Source: Desulfovibrio desulfuricans
Lineage (GTDB): Bacteria > Desulfobacterota > Desulfovibrionia > Desulfovibrionales > Desulfovibrionaceae
Direction: 5' to 3'
Assembly (NCBI RefSeq): GCF_004801255.1
Contig: NZ_CP036295.1
Span: 805,001-869,000, forward strand
DNA: 64,000 nucleotides
Each line of letters starts with the position of its first letter. Position 1 is the stretch's first letter. A program made the translations under genes and the position numbers. The notes under the pieces are model-generated. The model was not told the origin of the DNA and ran no database searches. It was given only the letters and a program-made list of their open reading frames with translations. Positions 1-8,965 of this stretch are shown here, piece after piece.

Positions 1-2
1 AC

Positions 3-134
3 AATGGCATCAGCCCCGTGGCGCAGGCCTTTGCCTGCCTGACCAAACCGCTGAGCTTCAATGTTTTTTTGGAAACGCTGCAGGCAGCGGCGCGTGAAGG
101 CAAGGAATGCGCAACCGAGGGAGGCAGGCCATGA
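3..134 (+). CDS. Response regulator receiver domain, C-terminal end (partial)
   Basis: Only the last 43 residues lie in the window; the gene begins to the left. The frame reads through a CLTKPLSFNVFLETLQ segment. Its Lys-Pro pair after a hydrophobic strand matches the conserved lysine at the end of beta-5 in CheY-type receivers, followed by the last helix. The stop codon overlaps the next start in an ATGA arrangement, so the two genes are translationally coupled. The family call rests on this short motif; whether an output domain precedes it cannot be seen. Confidence 0.6.
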   Translation, partial: NGISPVAQAFACLTKPLSFNVFLETLQAAAREGKECATEGGRP

Positions 135-796
135 ATGAAAGTCAGTGCATGGCACGACTGCTGGCCTCAGCCGTTCACGACATGCGCAACGTGCTGGCCG
201 TAATACGCGAATCAGCCGGTCTGGCGCAGGATCTTGCCTCTCTCGCGGGCAGCAAGGCAGTTTCGGCACCGGGGGCAGAGCGTCTTTCGTCGGCCTTGAG
301 CGAGGTGCAGCGTTCCATCATTCAGGGCGCGGCGCTTTCGGAGGCCATGGACTATATGGCGCAGGCAGGCGGTATGGAGCCGGGCGGAGCCGGGCCGTGC
401 GATCTTGCGCGGGTATGCCGCAGTTTTTGCCTGCTGGCGGCGCGACAGGCTCGCGCGGCGCAGATATGCCTGACCTGCGGCGAAACCGGCGAACCCGTGT
501 GGGCCAACGTGCCGCCGCTGGCCGTACTGCGCTCTCTGCTGGAAGTGTTTGACCTCTGCGCCTCGGTAGGCGGGCAGGTAAACCTGCGCCTCACCGCTGG
601 CCGGCGGCAAAAAGATGAAGGCATCATTGTCGAAGCGCTGGAGGGCGCCAACCGGGAGATGGCCCTTGCGGCCATGACCGGCAGCCCCATGCTCGACGGC
701 CTGCACCCTGGCTGGCGGGCGGTGCTAATGCCCTGGCGTGACGCCGGGCCAAGATTTTTCCTTTCCATTTCGGCCTGCGATAGCGAAGGCGAATAA
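131..796 (+). CDS. Degenerate histidine-kinase-like protein (DHp-type helix, no clear ATPase motifs)
   Basis: A 221-residue soluble protein. The start at 131 follows a GAGGGAGGCAGG ribosome-binding stretch and overlaps the upstream stop by four bases. Residues 12-20 read SAVHDMRNV, like the H-box of a kinase dimerisation domain with His16 as candidate phospho-acceptor. The C-terminal half has the general shape of a HATPase domain (helix near 140-155, strands after it), but I see no N-box asparagine and no DxGxG or GxG box. It may be a phosphotransfer protein or pseudokinase serving the flanking receivers. It lies 39 bases before a response regulator and probably shares its mRNA. Confidence 0.6.
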   Translation: MNESQCMARLLASAVHDMRNVLAVIRESAGLAQDLASLAGSKAVSAPGAERLSSALSEVQRSIIQGAALSEAMDYMAQAGGMEPGGAGPCDLARVCRSFCLLAARQARAAQICLTCGETGEPVWANVPPLAVLRSLLEVFDLCASVGGQVNLRLTAGRRQKDEGIIVEALEGANREMALAAMTGSPMLDGLHPGWRAVLMPWRDAGPRFFLSISACDSEGE

Positions 797-835
797 CTGG
801 CGCCGGCATGTTGCCGGGCCTTCAAGGAGTATTCC

Positions 836-1309
836 ATGACCAAGGAAGACATCAAAATCCTGCTGGTGGACGACGAAAAGCAGTTTGTGGACACGCTGTC
901 GGAGCGCCTGGCCATGCGCGGCTTTGAAGCGCGGGTTGCCTACGATGGCCCCGAAGCACTCAAGGCTGTCGAAAAGCCCACCGACGTTATCGTGCTTGAC
1001 CTGCGCATGCCCGGCATGGACGGTTTTGAAGTGCTGCGCAATGTCAAAAAAAGCAATCCGCAGGTGCAGGTCATCATTCTTACCGGTCATGGCGGCGATG
1101 CCGAAGAGCAGACCGCTTACCGCATGGGCGCGTACAACTTCCTCAGAAAGCCCATGGACATTGACGAACTGCTCAACAGCATCCGCATGGCCTACCGTGA
1201 CAAGCTCGAAAACGCCATGGTGGCCGTTTCGCTGGCCGAATGCGGCGACTTTGACTCTGCCAGAGATGTCTTGAATGAAAAAGACGTGATGGAAGAACAC
1301 GGTAAATAG
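836..1309 (+). CDS. Single-domain response regulator
   Basis: A 157-residue receiver protein. The acidic pair is Asp12-Asp13, the phospho-acceptor is Asp55 in VIVLDLRMPGMDG, the switch threonine is Thr83 and the conserved lysine is Lys105 in FLRKP. About 40 residues follow the receiver; they look helical and contain no DNA-binding motif. AAGGAG sits seven bases before the start. Gene order (receiver, kinase-like protein, receiver, receiver-kinase) suggests one phosphorelay, with this protein probably acting by protein contact. The input signal cannot be told from sequence. Confidence 0.85.
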   Translation: MTKEDIKILLVDDEKQFVDTLSERLAMRGFEARVAYDGPEALKAVEKPTDVIVLDLRMPGMDGFEVLRNVKKSNPQVQVIILTGHGGDAEEQTAYRMGAYNFLRKPMDIDELLNSIRMAYRDKLENAMVAVSLAECGDFDSARDVLNEKDVMEEHGK

Positions 1310-1418
1310 ATTGTGATGCAATATGGCCGTACAGGCCGGATGTCGTATCCGGCCTGCGGCTTGTGAGGTGCGGCCCAGCGGCCCGCGCCTCGGCAGTGGT
1401 TCGCCCTGGGAGTTCGCC

Positions 1419-2648
1419 ATGCGTGTACTTGTTGTGGATGACGAACCTGCCTTTTCGGAACCTTTGGCAGAGCGTCTTGCCTTGCGCGGTTATGAAACAG
1501 CAACCGCACTGGATGCCGATGCCGCGCTGGCAGAGCTGGCCTGCGGCCCCCGCGACCTCATCTTTCTTGATGTGGGGCTGCCTGGCATGGACGGCGTGGA
1601 TCTGCTGAAGATCTTGCGCGAGCGTTACCCGCAAAGCGACGTGGTGATGCTGTCGGGCGCTGGCGACATGGGCAAGGCCGTGCAGGCCATGCGCCGCGGG
1701 GCGTTGAACTGGCTTTCAAAACCCGTTGGCATGGACGGCATACTGGACGAGTGTCGCAAGGCCGCGGAGCGCGCGGGCGCGCGGCAGGAGGCGGCCCGGC
1801 TGGCTGAGGCGGCACGCTGGCGCAGCTTTGGGCGCGTGGCCGAGGGCGTGGCCCACGAGGTCAACAATCCGTTGAACATCATCGTGCAGGCTGCTGGCCT
1901 CATACGCGACTGCCTTGAAGAGCCCGACGCCCAGTCTCTGCCCGATATCGGCGAAGTGCGCGACGCGGTGGACACCATCCGGGCGCAGGGCCTGCGAGTG
2001 CGCGAAATAACGCGCAAGCTGCTGATGGTCGGGCACGGGCTTGACCCCCGTGTGGGTGCGCTGGATGTGGCCGCCGAGGTGGGGCAGGTGCTGCGGCTTT
2101 TGCGCGAGCGTATGGAAAACGCCCATGTGCGTTGCGACGTTGTTATCCCTCAGGGCGAGGATGCGCCGCGCCCTCTGGGTTCCGCTCCGGAATTGCAGCA
2201 GATATGTCTGCACCTGCTGGAGAATGCCCTGGACGCGCTGAGCGATGACGACGCCACGGCACGAGCCGCTTTCGCCGACGGCGCGGCGGCCGCGCAGGAC
2301 AGGCTTGTTGTTCTTGCAGCTTCCACGCGGCGCGACACGCAGGGGCGCGACTGGTATGATCTTGTGGTGCGCGACAACGGCCCCGGCATCGCGCCCGACA
2401 TCATGCCGCACATATTTGAACCTTTTTTTAGCACGCGCGCGCTGCAAAGCCCTTCAGCCGGTCATGCCGCAGGCGGCAAAACGCTAGGCCGCTACGTGGG
2501 GCTGGGTCTTGCCGTAGCCCGCTCGCTGGCCCACGCACGCGGCGGCGAGTTGACAGCGGCCAACGGGCCGCACGGCGGGGCGGAATTCTGCCTCAGCCTG
2601 CCGCTGGCGGAGCCTCTGGGCCTGCCGAACCCGACGGCAGAAGCATAG
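1419..2648 (+). CDS. Hybrid response regulator / sensor histidine kinase
   Basis: A 409-residue soluble protein with an N-terminal receiver and a C-terminal kinase, the reverse of the usual hybrid order. The receiver has Asp7-Asp8, phospho-acceptor Asp51 (FLDVGLPGMDG) and Lys101. The kinase part has His146 in GVAHEVNNPLN, an N-box (LLENALDAL), a G1 box (DNGPGIAPDI) and a G2 box (GLGLAVARS). No membrane segment or sensor domain is present, so phosphorylation of its own receiver by a partner may be the input. The ATG at 1419 is preferred over upstream starts because GGGAG lies seven bases before it and the receiver begins there directly. Confidence 0.88.
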   Translation: MRVLVVDDEPAFSEPLAERLALRGYETATALDADAALAELACGPRDLIFLDVGLPGMDGVDLLKILRERYPQSDVVMLSGAGDMGKAVQAMRRGALNWLSKPVGMDGILDECRKAAERAGARQEAARLAEAARWRSFGRVAEGVAHEVNNPLNIIVQAAGLIRDCLEEPDAQSLPDIGEVRDAVDTIRAQGLRVREITRKLLMVGHGLDPRVGALDVAAEVGQVLRLLRERMENAHVRCDVVIPQGEDAPRPLGSAPELQQICLHLLENALDALSDDDATARAAFADGAAAAQDRLVVLAASTRRDTQGRDWYDLVVRDNGPGIAPDIMPHIFEPFFSTRALQSPSAGHAAGGKTLGRYVGLGLAVARSLAHARGGELTAANGPHGGAEFCLSLPLAEPLGLPNPTAEA

Positions 2649-2790
2649 CCGTACGAATTACCATATTACGTGCACAGGTTCAGCGACTGAACCGCTGCGC
2701 CAGCCATCACCTCCAATCGCCCCAAGCGCTTACGGTGGACGCCCCTCGCCATGGGTTCGGCGGGGGGCAATGTCTTTTGGCCGCTGGCCG

Positions 2791-2825
2791 CAAAAAAGCC
2801 CCCTGCCGCAAACAGCAGGGGGCTT
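2791..2825 (-). terminator. Rho-independent terminator of the thioesterase gene
   Basis: Stem AAGCCCCCTGC (2796-2806 and 2815-2825) with an eight-base loop. On the minus strand it is followed by six T residues. It lies just past the minus-strand thioesterase and faces the convergent plus-strand kinase gene. Confidence 0.85.
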
Positions 2826-2846
2826 GAATCATTTGTCTGGTTTGTC

Positions 2847-3242
2847 CTAATCGGGCAACAGCACTTCTGTCTGAAATCCAGAGGCCACGCATTTGGCTAC
2901 AAGGTCGCCTGAACCGTCGTAAATCTTGACGTCGTAGTTGAGAATATGCTTGCCGTTGCGCACTACGGCGGCCTCGGCCGTGAGGGGCGAAACCCTGCCG
3001 GGGCGCAGGTATTCAATGGTGGTGTTCAGGCTGACCACGCCGTAGTCTTTGCCTGCATTGGCCGCCGCGCCAAAGGCCACATCGGCCAGGGCAAAAATGG
3101 CGCCGCCGTGGGCCATGCCCATGCCGTTTTTGTGATTGTCGGTAATGGGCATGGTAACCTTGGCATATTCCGGAGTGGCGTTTTCAATGTTCATGCCGAG
3201 AAAACGCATCAATTTGTCGTGTTTTTTTACGTAATTTTTCAT
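2847..3242 (-). CDS. PaaI-family hotdog-fold thioesterase
   Basis: A 131-residue single-domain hotdog protein, the normal length for the PaaI/YbgC-like family that hydrolyses acyl-CoA thioesters. Residues around 42-60 read NGMGMAHGGAIFALADVAFG; the HGG and following Asp are the family's active-site region. The later STTIEYLRPG-like strand reads NTTIEYLRPGR here. GGAGACGGT precedes the ATG. Monocistronic, with its own terminator downstream. The acyl group cannot be predicted; detoxification of stalled aryl- or acyl-CoA is the usual role. Confidence 0.85.
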   Translation of the reverse strand: MKNYVKKHDKLMRFLGMNIENATPEYAKVTMPITDNHKNGMGMAHGGAIFALADVAFGAAANAGKDYGVVSLNTTIEYLRPGRVSPLTAEAAVVRNGKHILNYDVKIYDGSGDLVAKCVASGFQTEVLLPD

Positions 3243-3259
3243 ACCGTCTCCACACTATC

Positions 3260-3291
3260 AAAAAAGGGCTGAAAGCCGAAACTCTCAGCCC
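3260..3291 (-). terminator. Rho-independent terminator after the Tim44-domain gene
   Basis: GGGCTGA (3266-3272) pairs with TCAGCCC (3285-3291). The minus-strand transcript continues into six T residues (A run at 3260-3265). It separates the Tim44-domain gene from the thioesterase gene. Confidence 0.75.
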
Positions 3292-3324
3292 GTGCCTGTT
3301 TTGCAATGAGCGTCCGGGGCAGGG

Positions 3325-4254
3325 TTATTCAACCTGCTGGATGCCGTCCAGTTTCCAGTTGCCCCCTGAGACCGGTCGCAGGAAGTGCCAGACTTCCCGC
3401 ACGGACGAGGGCGTCTCCTGCGCCGGGGTTTCGCGCAGCAGCACGTCAAAGAACACCTGGGCGTACTGTTCGTCGCCTTCATCGTGCACGCCCAGCAGTT
3501 GGGCGTTGACCAGCAAAATTTCTGTAGTGCTGGGCTTGGGGTCGGCGGCCATCTGCTCGCGTACCGATTGCTGCACTGCCTCGGTGGCAAACTGCGAGAT
3601 GTCGTTCATGTCGCGTTTGTCCCACGCGGCCTGCAGGCGGGTGTAGGCCATCTTGGCCCCGCGCAGAAATTCTTCGGCGTCAAAGCCGGGGGGCATGGGA
3701 ATCTGCGGGCCGGGCACGTCTGCCTGGGCAGCGCCCTGATTACGCAGCGCCTCCCAGCCGTTGCCGGAGGCGTCCTCGCGCATCATGCCCGCTTCGGGCT
3801 GCGCGGACGAGTTTTGCATGCCTTGCGCACCTGCACCCGCTTGCGCGGGCCTTTGCGAACCCCGAAAGGCCGCAAACAGCTTGAGCCCGATGAAGATCAT
3901 CAGGCCAAAAAGCAGAATATCCATAAAGCCGCCGCCAGCAAAGCCGTGTCCGCCCAGTAGCGAGCCTATGAGCGTGCCCGCCAGCAGACCGCCCATAAGG
4001 CCGCCCATGCCGCCAAAAAGACCGCCAGGTCTGCTGGGCGCGGGAGCCTGCTGGGGTTGGGCCTGGGTCTGGCCGGGGTTGGGTTTGCTTTGGAACGCGG
4101 GCTGCGGAGGACGCGGCGCGGGCGTACTCATAAAGGGTTTGCTGCCAAAAGAGCTGCCGCCGCCAAGGCGGGCAGCAAGTGCGTCATCCGACATGGCGAG
4201 CATGAGCGAACAGCAAAGCAGAACCAGAATAGAAGAAAAAGCTTTTATTTGCAT
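3325..4254 (-). CDS. Tim44-like domain exported/membrane protein
   Basis: A 309-residue protein with a signal peptide (residues 1-27, likely cut after ALA), a proline/glutamine-rich linker, a very glycine-rich stretch (about 80-105), a membrane segment (about 110-130, MDILLFGLMIFIGLKLFAAF) and a C-terminal Tim44-like domain (about 190-309) with alternating strands ending VWHFLRPVSGGNWKLDGIQQ. This resembles bacterial Tim44/MlaC-fold proteins of unknown role; the domain is NTF2-like. The ATG at 4254 is chosen over 4258-4260 because GGGAG then lies six bases upstream. No operon partner is evident. Confidence 0.8.
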   Translation of the reverse strand: MQIKAFSSILVLLCCSLMLAMSDDALAARLGGGSSFGSKPFMSTPAPRPPQPAFQSKPNPGQTQAQPQQAPAPSRPGGLFGGMGGLMGGLLAGTLIGSLLGGHGFAGGGFMDILLFGLMIFIGLKLFAAFRGSQRPAQAGAGAQGMQNSSAQPEAGMMREDASGNGWEALRNQGAAQADVPGPQIPMPPGFDAEEFLRGAKMAYTRLQAAWDKRDMNDISQFATEAVQQSVREQMAADPKPSTTEILLVNAQLLGVHDEGDEQYAQVFFDVLLRETPAQETPSSVREVWHFLRPVSGGNWKLDGIQQVE

Positions 4255-4468
4255 AAACATCTCCCATAAGGGCGGTGTTGGTCATTTTCCTGAATATCAG
4301 ACATGACCGGGAAGGACTTTCTGTACGTGCCTTATTTACTATAATCATTATGCCGATTAAGGCAAGTTGGCCCGCAACACGCCAAAAGCGCGGGTAACAG
4401 CGCTCCGTCGCGGGATTTTTATTGCGCGGCAGGGGCAAGGACAACTGGCGGGTCAGCCGGAGGGGTTG

Positions 4469-5224
4469 CTATTTTTGCAGCGAAATCAGCCCGTCCAGAA
4501 TTGTCCACGGGTTGGGCGGACAGCCGGGGATAAAAAGATCCACAGGCAGCAGATCGGTGACGCCCTTGTTGCACTGGTCACTGTCGCGAAACAGCCCGCC
4601 CGAAATGGCGCACGCGCCCACAGCCACCACAAGGCGAGGTTGCGGAACGGCGTTAAAGGTGTCCAGCAGGGCCAGACGCATGTTTTCCGAAACAGGGCCG
4701 GTAACGGCAATGCCGTCGGCATGCCGGGGCGAGGCCACAAAGTCGATGCCAAACCGGCCCAGATCATACACCAGCGTGGTCAGAACATTGCTGTCGGCCT
4801 CGCAGGCGTTGCAGCCCCCAGCGCTGACCTGGCGCAGCTTGAGCGAGCGGCGGAATAGTGCACACCGGGGCGGCGTGGGCTGCTCTGCATGGGGCTGACC
4901 GGGAACAACCAGCAGACCCTCGCGGGTAAACGAAGCCATGCGGTGCTGCCCGGTAAAGGTAAAGGCCCCCTTGGGGCAGGCCGCGCGGCACGCGCCGCAA
5001 AAGGTGCAGCGTCCCATGTCGAGGGTAGGCGTGCCGTCTTCACGCCCTGCCGTGGGCAGCAAAGCGCCTGCGGGGCAGGCCTGAAAGCAGGCGCGGCACG
5101 CGCCGCACGCAACCGGGGCAAGCTCTGGCCTGCCCAGAAACCGGGGCGAGAGCGCGGGCTGACGGTTGGGGTAATCCAGCGTGCGGTATTGCTGGTGCAG
5201 GCGTTCCTTGATGATGCGCAGCAT
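4469..5224 (-). CDS. Ehr/hydrogenase-4-like complex, ferredoxin-NuoB fusion small subunit (EhrS/HyfI-like)
   Basis: A 251-residue electron-transfer subunit. The N-terminal ferredoxin domain has two 4Fe-4S motifs: Cys40/43/46/50 and Cys73/76/79/83. The C-terminal NuoB-like domain keeps all four ligands of the proximal cluster: Cys137 and Cys140 (GGCNACE), Cys204 (VGACAISGG) and Cys234 (PGCPPNP). It thus combines the roles of HyfH and HyfI and should pass electrons between a soluble donor such as ferredoxin and the membrane arm. It is the last gene of the operon, nine bases after the large subunit. All Fe-S ligands are intact, in contrast to the large subunit. Confidence 0.88.
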   Translation of the reverse strand: MLRIIKERLHQQYRTLDYPNRQPALSPRFLGRPELAPVACGACRACFQACPAGALLPTAGREDGTPTLDMGRCTFCGACRAACPKGAFTFTGQHRMASFTREGLLVVPGQPHAEQPTPPRCALFRRSLKLRQVSAGGCNACEADSNVLTTLVYDLGRFGIDFVASPRHADGIAVTGPVSENMRLALLDTFNAVPQPRLVVAVGACAISGGLFRDSDQCNKGVTDLLPVDLFIPGCPPNPWTILDGLISLQK

Positions 5225-5233
5225 GTCAAAGCC

Positions 5234-6781
5234 TCACAGATCGTACCCGCAGTACGAGAGGTTGAAGCTCTTGTTGCAGAGCGGAAAGTCTGAAATCTGG
5301 TTGTCGCGTAAGGCCATGGCAAGACCCGTCCAGTTGTGGAACGAGGGGTCGATGACCTTGTAGGCCAAAAAACGGCTGTCAGGCCCGGTAACTGCCACGT
5401 GGCATATTTCGCCGCGCCAGCCTTCCACCTGCGACACCGCCAGGGTATCGGGCGGCAGAGAGGCCGCATCCAGCGCAGGGGCCTGGTCTGCCAGCGGGGG
5501 AATGGCCGCCAGCGTGTCGAGGTCCGCCTCGATCAGCCGCAGCGAGTCGTCCAGCTCGTTGCTGCGCACAAGGGTGCGGGCCAGCACGTCGCCGCTGGTC
5601 TCCACGCGCGGGGCGCAGTCCCTGTTGGGCAGGTCGGCAAGAGGAAAGTGAAACCGGGCGTCAATTTTAAGCCCGCAGGCGCGAGCGGCCATACCTACCA
5701 TGCCAAGGTTCTGGGCGATCTCCCTGCTGACGTATCCCGTGCCGGTAAGCCGCTCAAGCACGCTCTGGCTGTGCAGCATCACGTCCACAGCGCCGCGCAC
5801 GTCGCGCCCGGCGTCCCTGATGCGATGCAGCATGTCGGCGCATTCGTCGGCGTTCAGGTCGCAGGCCGTGCCGCCAAATCGCAGCAGGCCCCGGCCAAAC
5901 CGGTTGCCGCACAGGCAGGCCGTGGTATTGAGAAAATCACCGCGTATGCGGCCATTCCACGAGGCGGTCGGCAAAAAGCCCGTATCGCCCGCTATGGCCC
6001 CAAGGTCTCCCGTGTGGTTGGCAAGGCGCTCAAGCTCCAGCCCGACCCGACGCAAACGGTGGGCGCGCGGCGCGACCACGCAACCGGCAAGGCGCTCGAG
6101 CAGCACGCAGTGCGCCGTGGCGTGCCCGACCGTGGTGTCGCCTGCGGCGCATTCCAGCAGGGGCAGGCAGCGGGCCAGCGGACCGCGCGTGAGCATGCGC
6201 TCCAGCCCCCGGTGTTGATAGCCCAGGGCAATCTCGAGATGCAGCACGTTTTCACCGTAGCACTGAAAGCGAAAATGCCCAGGTTCGATAACCCCGGCGT
6301 GCACCGGGCCCACGGCTACTTCATGAATTTCTTCGCCCTCAACCCGAAAAAAAGCAAAGGGTGCAGCCGCAGGTTGCGGCGCAGAGGCCAACGAGCCGCC
6401 TTCGGCCAGGGTGCGGGCATGGGCCTCGGCGGCGTCGGGGATGCGCCTTACGCTCTTGAGCCAGGGATGCCCCACGGGCTCAATGCCCCACTGCTCGAAA
6501 ATTTCGCGTTCAAATAGATGGGCCTGCGGCGCGGACGGCGTCATGGAGGCAAAGGATTGCAGGGGAACGGTGCGCAGGGCCGCAAGATAGTGCGAGCTGT
6601 CCTGCGCCAGCACGCAGCACAGGCCTGCAGGGGCAGCATGGTCCTGCGATTCCGGCAGACCAAACAGGGCAAGCAGCCGCCAGCCTTCCGCAAGGTAGCG
6701 ACGCAAAAAATCACCCATTTCTTCTGCGGAAACCGGGGGCATGCCCGCAAGCGGCACGGTATCGCGGTAATCGAATAGCAT
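5234..6781 (-). CDS. Ehr/hydrogenase-4-like complex, NuoC-NuoD fusion large subunit lacking Ni-Fe ligands (EhrL-like)
   Basis: A 515-residue subunit. Residues 1-120 form a NuoC-like domain (FEREIFEQWGIEPVGHPWL); the rest is NuoD/HycE-like. In real Ni-Fe hydrogenases the first ligand motif is RxCGxC. Here the aligned stretch near residues 208-220 is LECAAGDTTVGH, with Ala and Thr at the two Cys positions. The C-terminal DPCxxC motif is DPSFHN (from about residue 478). All four Ni-Fe ligands are therefore missing, as in complex I and Ehr complexes, so H2 chemistry is not expected. The ATG at 6781 follows GAGAGGA; an upstream TTG/GTG is less likely. Confidence 0.88.
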   Translation of the reverse strand: MLFDYRDTVPLAGMPPVSAEEMGDFLRRYLAEGWRLLALFGLPESQDHAAPAGLCCVLAQDSSHYLAALRTVPLQSFASMTPSAPQAHLFEREIFEQWGIEPVGHPWLKSVRRIPDAAEAHARTLAEGGSLASAPQPAAAPFAFFRVEGEEIHEVAVGPVHAGVIEPGHFRFQCYGENVLHLEIALGYQHRGLERMLTRGPLARCLPLLECAAGDTTVGHATAHCVLLERLAGCVVAPRAHRLRRVGLELERLANHTGDLGAIAGDTGFLPTASWNGRIRGDFLNTTACLCGNRFGRGLLRFGGTACDLNADECADMLHRIRDAGRDVRGAVDVMLHSQSVLERLTGTGYVSREIAQNLGMVGMAARACGLKIDARFHFPLADLPNRDCAPRVETSGDVLARTLVRSNELDDSLRLIEADLDTLAAIPPLADQAPALDAASLPPDTLAVSQVEGWRGEICHVAVTGPDSRFLAYKVIDPSFHNWTGLAMALRDNQISDFPLCNKSFNLSYCGYDL

Positions 6782-6833
6782 GGGTCCTCTCACCAAATGC
6801 GGTTTCGCGTTTGTAATGCGTCAGGTCTGGCGC

Positions 6834-8330
6834 TTATGCGCCGATAAGCGCGGCGGCGCGGGTAAGAAAATTCCACAGCCAGTCTGGTATCCACAGCCCC
6901 AGGGTCAGCACGGCAAGCCCCAGAGCCAGCGGCGGCAGCACGCTCAAAGCCGGTTCGGTGTTTGACGGCGGCAGATCCACGGGCCGGTTGCCCTGCACCA
7001 TGCGCAGCACAGAGACGGAAAGCCCCACAAAGATGATGGCCAGCAATACCAGATACCCTGCGGAAAGCCACGGCAGCCCCGCAGCCAGCATGCCCTTGAA
7101 AATCAGCAGTTCGCTGACAAAAAGCCCGAACGGCGGCGAACCCGCCACAGCCAGAAAGCCCGCAGTCCACAGCGCCGCCGTGGCGGGCATGGTCCAGCGC
7201 ATGCCGTGCACGTCGTAGCTGGAATACGTGTGGTAGCGGGCCAAAATATTGCCCGAAAGCAAAAACAGCATGCACTTGGTGAGCGAATGGCAGACCGCGT
7301 GCAGCATCGCGCCGGGCACGGCCACGCCGCCCACGCCGATGCCAAGGGCCAGAATGCCCATGTGCTCGACGCTCGAATAGGCCAGCATGCGCTTGTAGTG
7401 CCCCTGACCCACGATAAAGATGGCGGCGGTCATGAGCGACAGCAGACCAAAAAACATGAGCATGCCGCCCGAAAGATCGCCCAGACCGGCGGCCAGCATT
7501 ATCTGGTGGCCGCGCAGCATGCCGAGCATGGCGCAGTTGAGCAGCGCCCCCGAAAGCAGGGCCGAAACCAGCGACGGAGCCTGACTGTGGGCGTCGGGCA
7601 GCCAGTTGTGCAGGGGGGCAAGGCCCATCTTGGTGCCATAGCCCACCAGCAGAAACACAAAGGCCGCCTTGAGCCACGTGGGCTCGGCCAGCTGCGCGTT
7701 GCGTACAAACCAGCCTACCTGGTCCATGCCGTCTGCCGCGCCCATTGTGCCCTCCGCTCCGTGAAAGGCGACCGCGAGCAGAATATTGCCCAGCAGCGCA
7801 AGCGCAATGCCCACCGAGCAGATGATCAGATATTTCCAGGTGGCCTCAAGCGAGCGCTTGTGACGGTGAAAATAAATAAGCTGTGCGCTGGCAAGCGTGG
7901 TGCCTTCAATGCCCACCCATTGCGCGCCCATGTGCGGCGTAATGGTGACCAGCGTCATGGCTCCGAGAAAAAAGCACAGGCAGGCGGTAAAGCGACGCTC
8001 CGGCGCATTGGTGAAGCGTCCGTGGTCGAGAATATTGGTATGCACGCCGATGCGTTCTTCTTCGCGCAGGTAGTGCATGGCATAAAAGGACGCGGCCAGA
8101 AACAGCAGGCTGGCCAGCAGCAAAAAAAGCACCCCCAGCGCGTCCGGGGCCAGCAAACCGTCAAGTTCCGACGGGGTTTCGCCTCTGGCGACCCGCGCGG
8201 CGGTCATGACGGCAATGACGGTGTGCGCCAGCGCCGTCAGGGGCAGGCCCACGCGGCAGATCACGGCGCGGCCCCACAGCAGCATCATGCAGCCGGCGCA
8301 GAGGGGGATAAAAAGAAGAGCTGTCAGCAT
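6834..8330 (-). CDS. Ehr/hydrogenase-4-like complex, antiporter-like membrane subunit (HyfF-like)
   Basis: A 498-residue polytopic membrane protein of the NuoL/M/N-Mrp family, about 14 helices. Ion-pumping residues are kept: Glu142 in WVGIEGTTLAS, Lys234 in GYGTKMGLAPLHNWLPDAH, and the lysine/histidine helix around HYKRMLAYSSVEHMG. It closely matches HyfF of E. coli hydrogenase 4. It lies ten bases after the HyfE-like gene and 52 bases before the large subunit. As one of two antiporter-like subunits in this operon it suggests that redox energy is stored as a proton or sodium gradient; which ion is not readable. Confidence 0.87.
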   Translation of the reverse strand: MLTALLFIPLCAGCMMLLWGRAVICRVGLPLTALAHTVIAVMTAARVARGETPSELDGLLAPDALGVLFLLLASLLFLAASFYAMHYLREEERIGVHTNILDHGRFTNAPERRFTACLCFFLGAMTLVTITPHMGAQWVGIEGTTLASAQLIYFHRHKRSLEATWKYLIICSVGIALALLGNILLAVAFHGAEGTMGAADGMDQVGWFVRNAQLAEPTWLKAAFVFLLVGYGTKMGLAPLHNWLPDAHSQAPSLVSALLSGALLNCAMLGMLRGHQIMLAAGLGDLSGGMLMFFGLLSLMTAAIFIVGQGHYKRMLAYSSVEHMGILALGIGVGGVAVPGAMLHAVCHSLTKCMLFLLSGNILARYHTYSSYDVHGMRWTMPATAALWTAGFLAVAGSPPFGLFVSELLIFKGMLAAGLPWLSAGYLVLLAIIFVGLSVSVLRMVQGNRPVDLPPSNTEPALSVLPPLALGLAVLTLGLWIPDWLWNFLTRAAALIGA

Positions 8331-8339
8331 GCGCGCGTC

Positions 8340-8963
8340 CTAATCTCTGAGGCTGCGGAACCGGGCCACGTCAATGGAAGCAAAAGAGTCGCTGATGTGG
8401 TTGATGGCTATGCCCATGACAAACACCGCCACAAAAACGTCCAGCAGCAGGGCCAGTTCAAACCACACCGTACCAGTAGTCATCAGCGGCACGCCCAGCA
8501 AAAAGATGCCGTTTTCCGCCACCAGATAGCCAATGACCTGAGTGATGGCCTTGATGCGGCCCACAATGAGGATCAGCCCGCAAAACAGCGTGGCCAGCCC
8601 CGTGGGCAGCAGCAACGGCGGAAACAGCCCCAGCGGCATGACCAGTTTGCCGTCCAGCCAGATGGAAAACACCAGCCCGGCCATACCGGCCAGCACGCCC
8701 AGACCCACGCGGCGGGCGGGGCAGACGAGAGCGTCGGCGGGCAGCCTTTTTTGCGTGCGCCACAGCATGCCGGGCAGCAGAGCGCCCTTGATCAGCAACA
8801 CCGCGCCTGCCAGCAGGGCATGCTCAAGACTCACCAGCAGGGCCGCCAGCAGCAGCCCCTGCAGGGCCGTGAGCCTGGTCATGCCGGGTACGCGGCGCGT
8901 GCCCAGCAGAAAAAAATTGCTCAGCACAAGCAAAAAAAGGCAGGATTGCAAGAGCGTGGTCAT
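8340..8963 (-). CDS. Ehr/hydrogenase-4-like complex, HyfE-like membrane subunit
   Basis: A 207-residue membrane protein with six or seven hydrophobic helices. The middle reads LIKGALLPGMLWR, and the later stretch VIGYLVAENGIFLLG is typical of HyfE/NuoK-like subunits (conserved Glu in a helix). The ATG at 8963 lies two bases after the upstream stop, with GGCGAGG before it; longer upstream frames would overlap the HyfC-like gene and are rejected. It probably forms part of the proton channel between the HyfB- and HyfF-like subunits. Confidence 0.85.
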   Translation of the reverse strand: MTTLLQSCLFLLVLSNFFLLGTRRVPGMTRLTALQGLLLAALLVSLEHALLAGAVLLIKGALLPGMLWRTQKRLPADALVCPARRVGLGVLAGMAGLVFSIWLDGKLVMPLGLFPPLLLPTGLATLFCGLILIVGRIKAITQVIGYLVAENGIFLLGVPLMTTGTVWFELALLLDVFVAVFVMGIAINHISDSFASIDVARFRSLRD

Positions 8964-8965
8964 GG

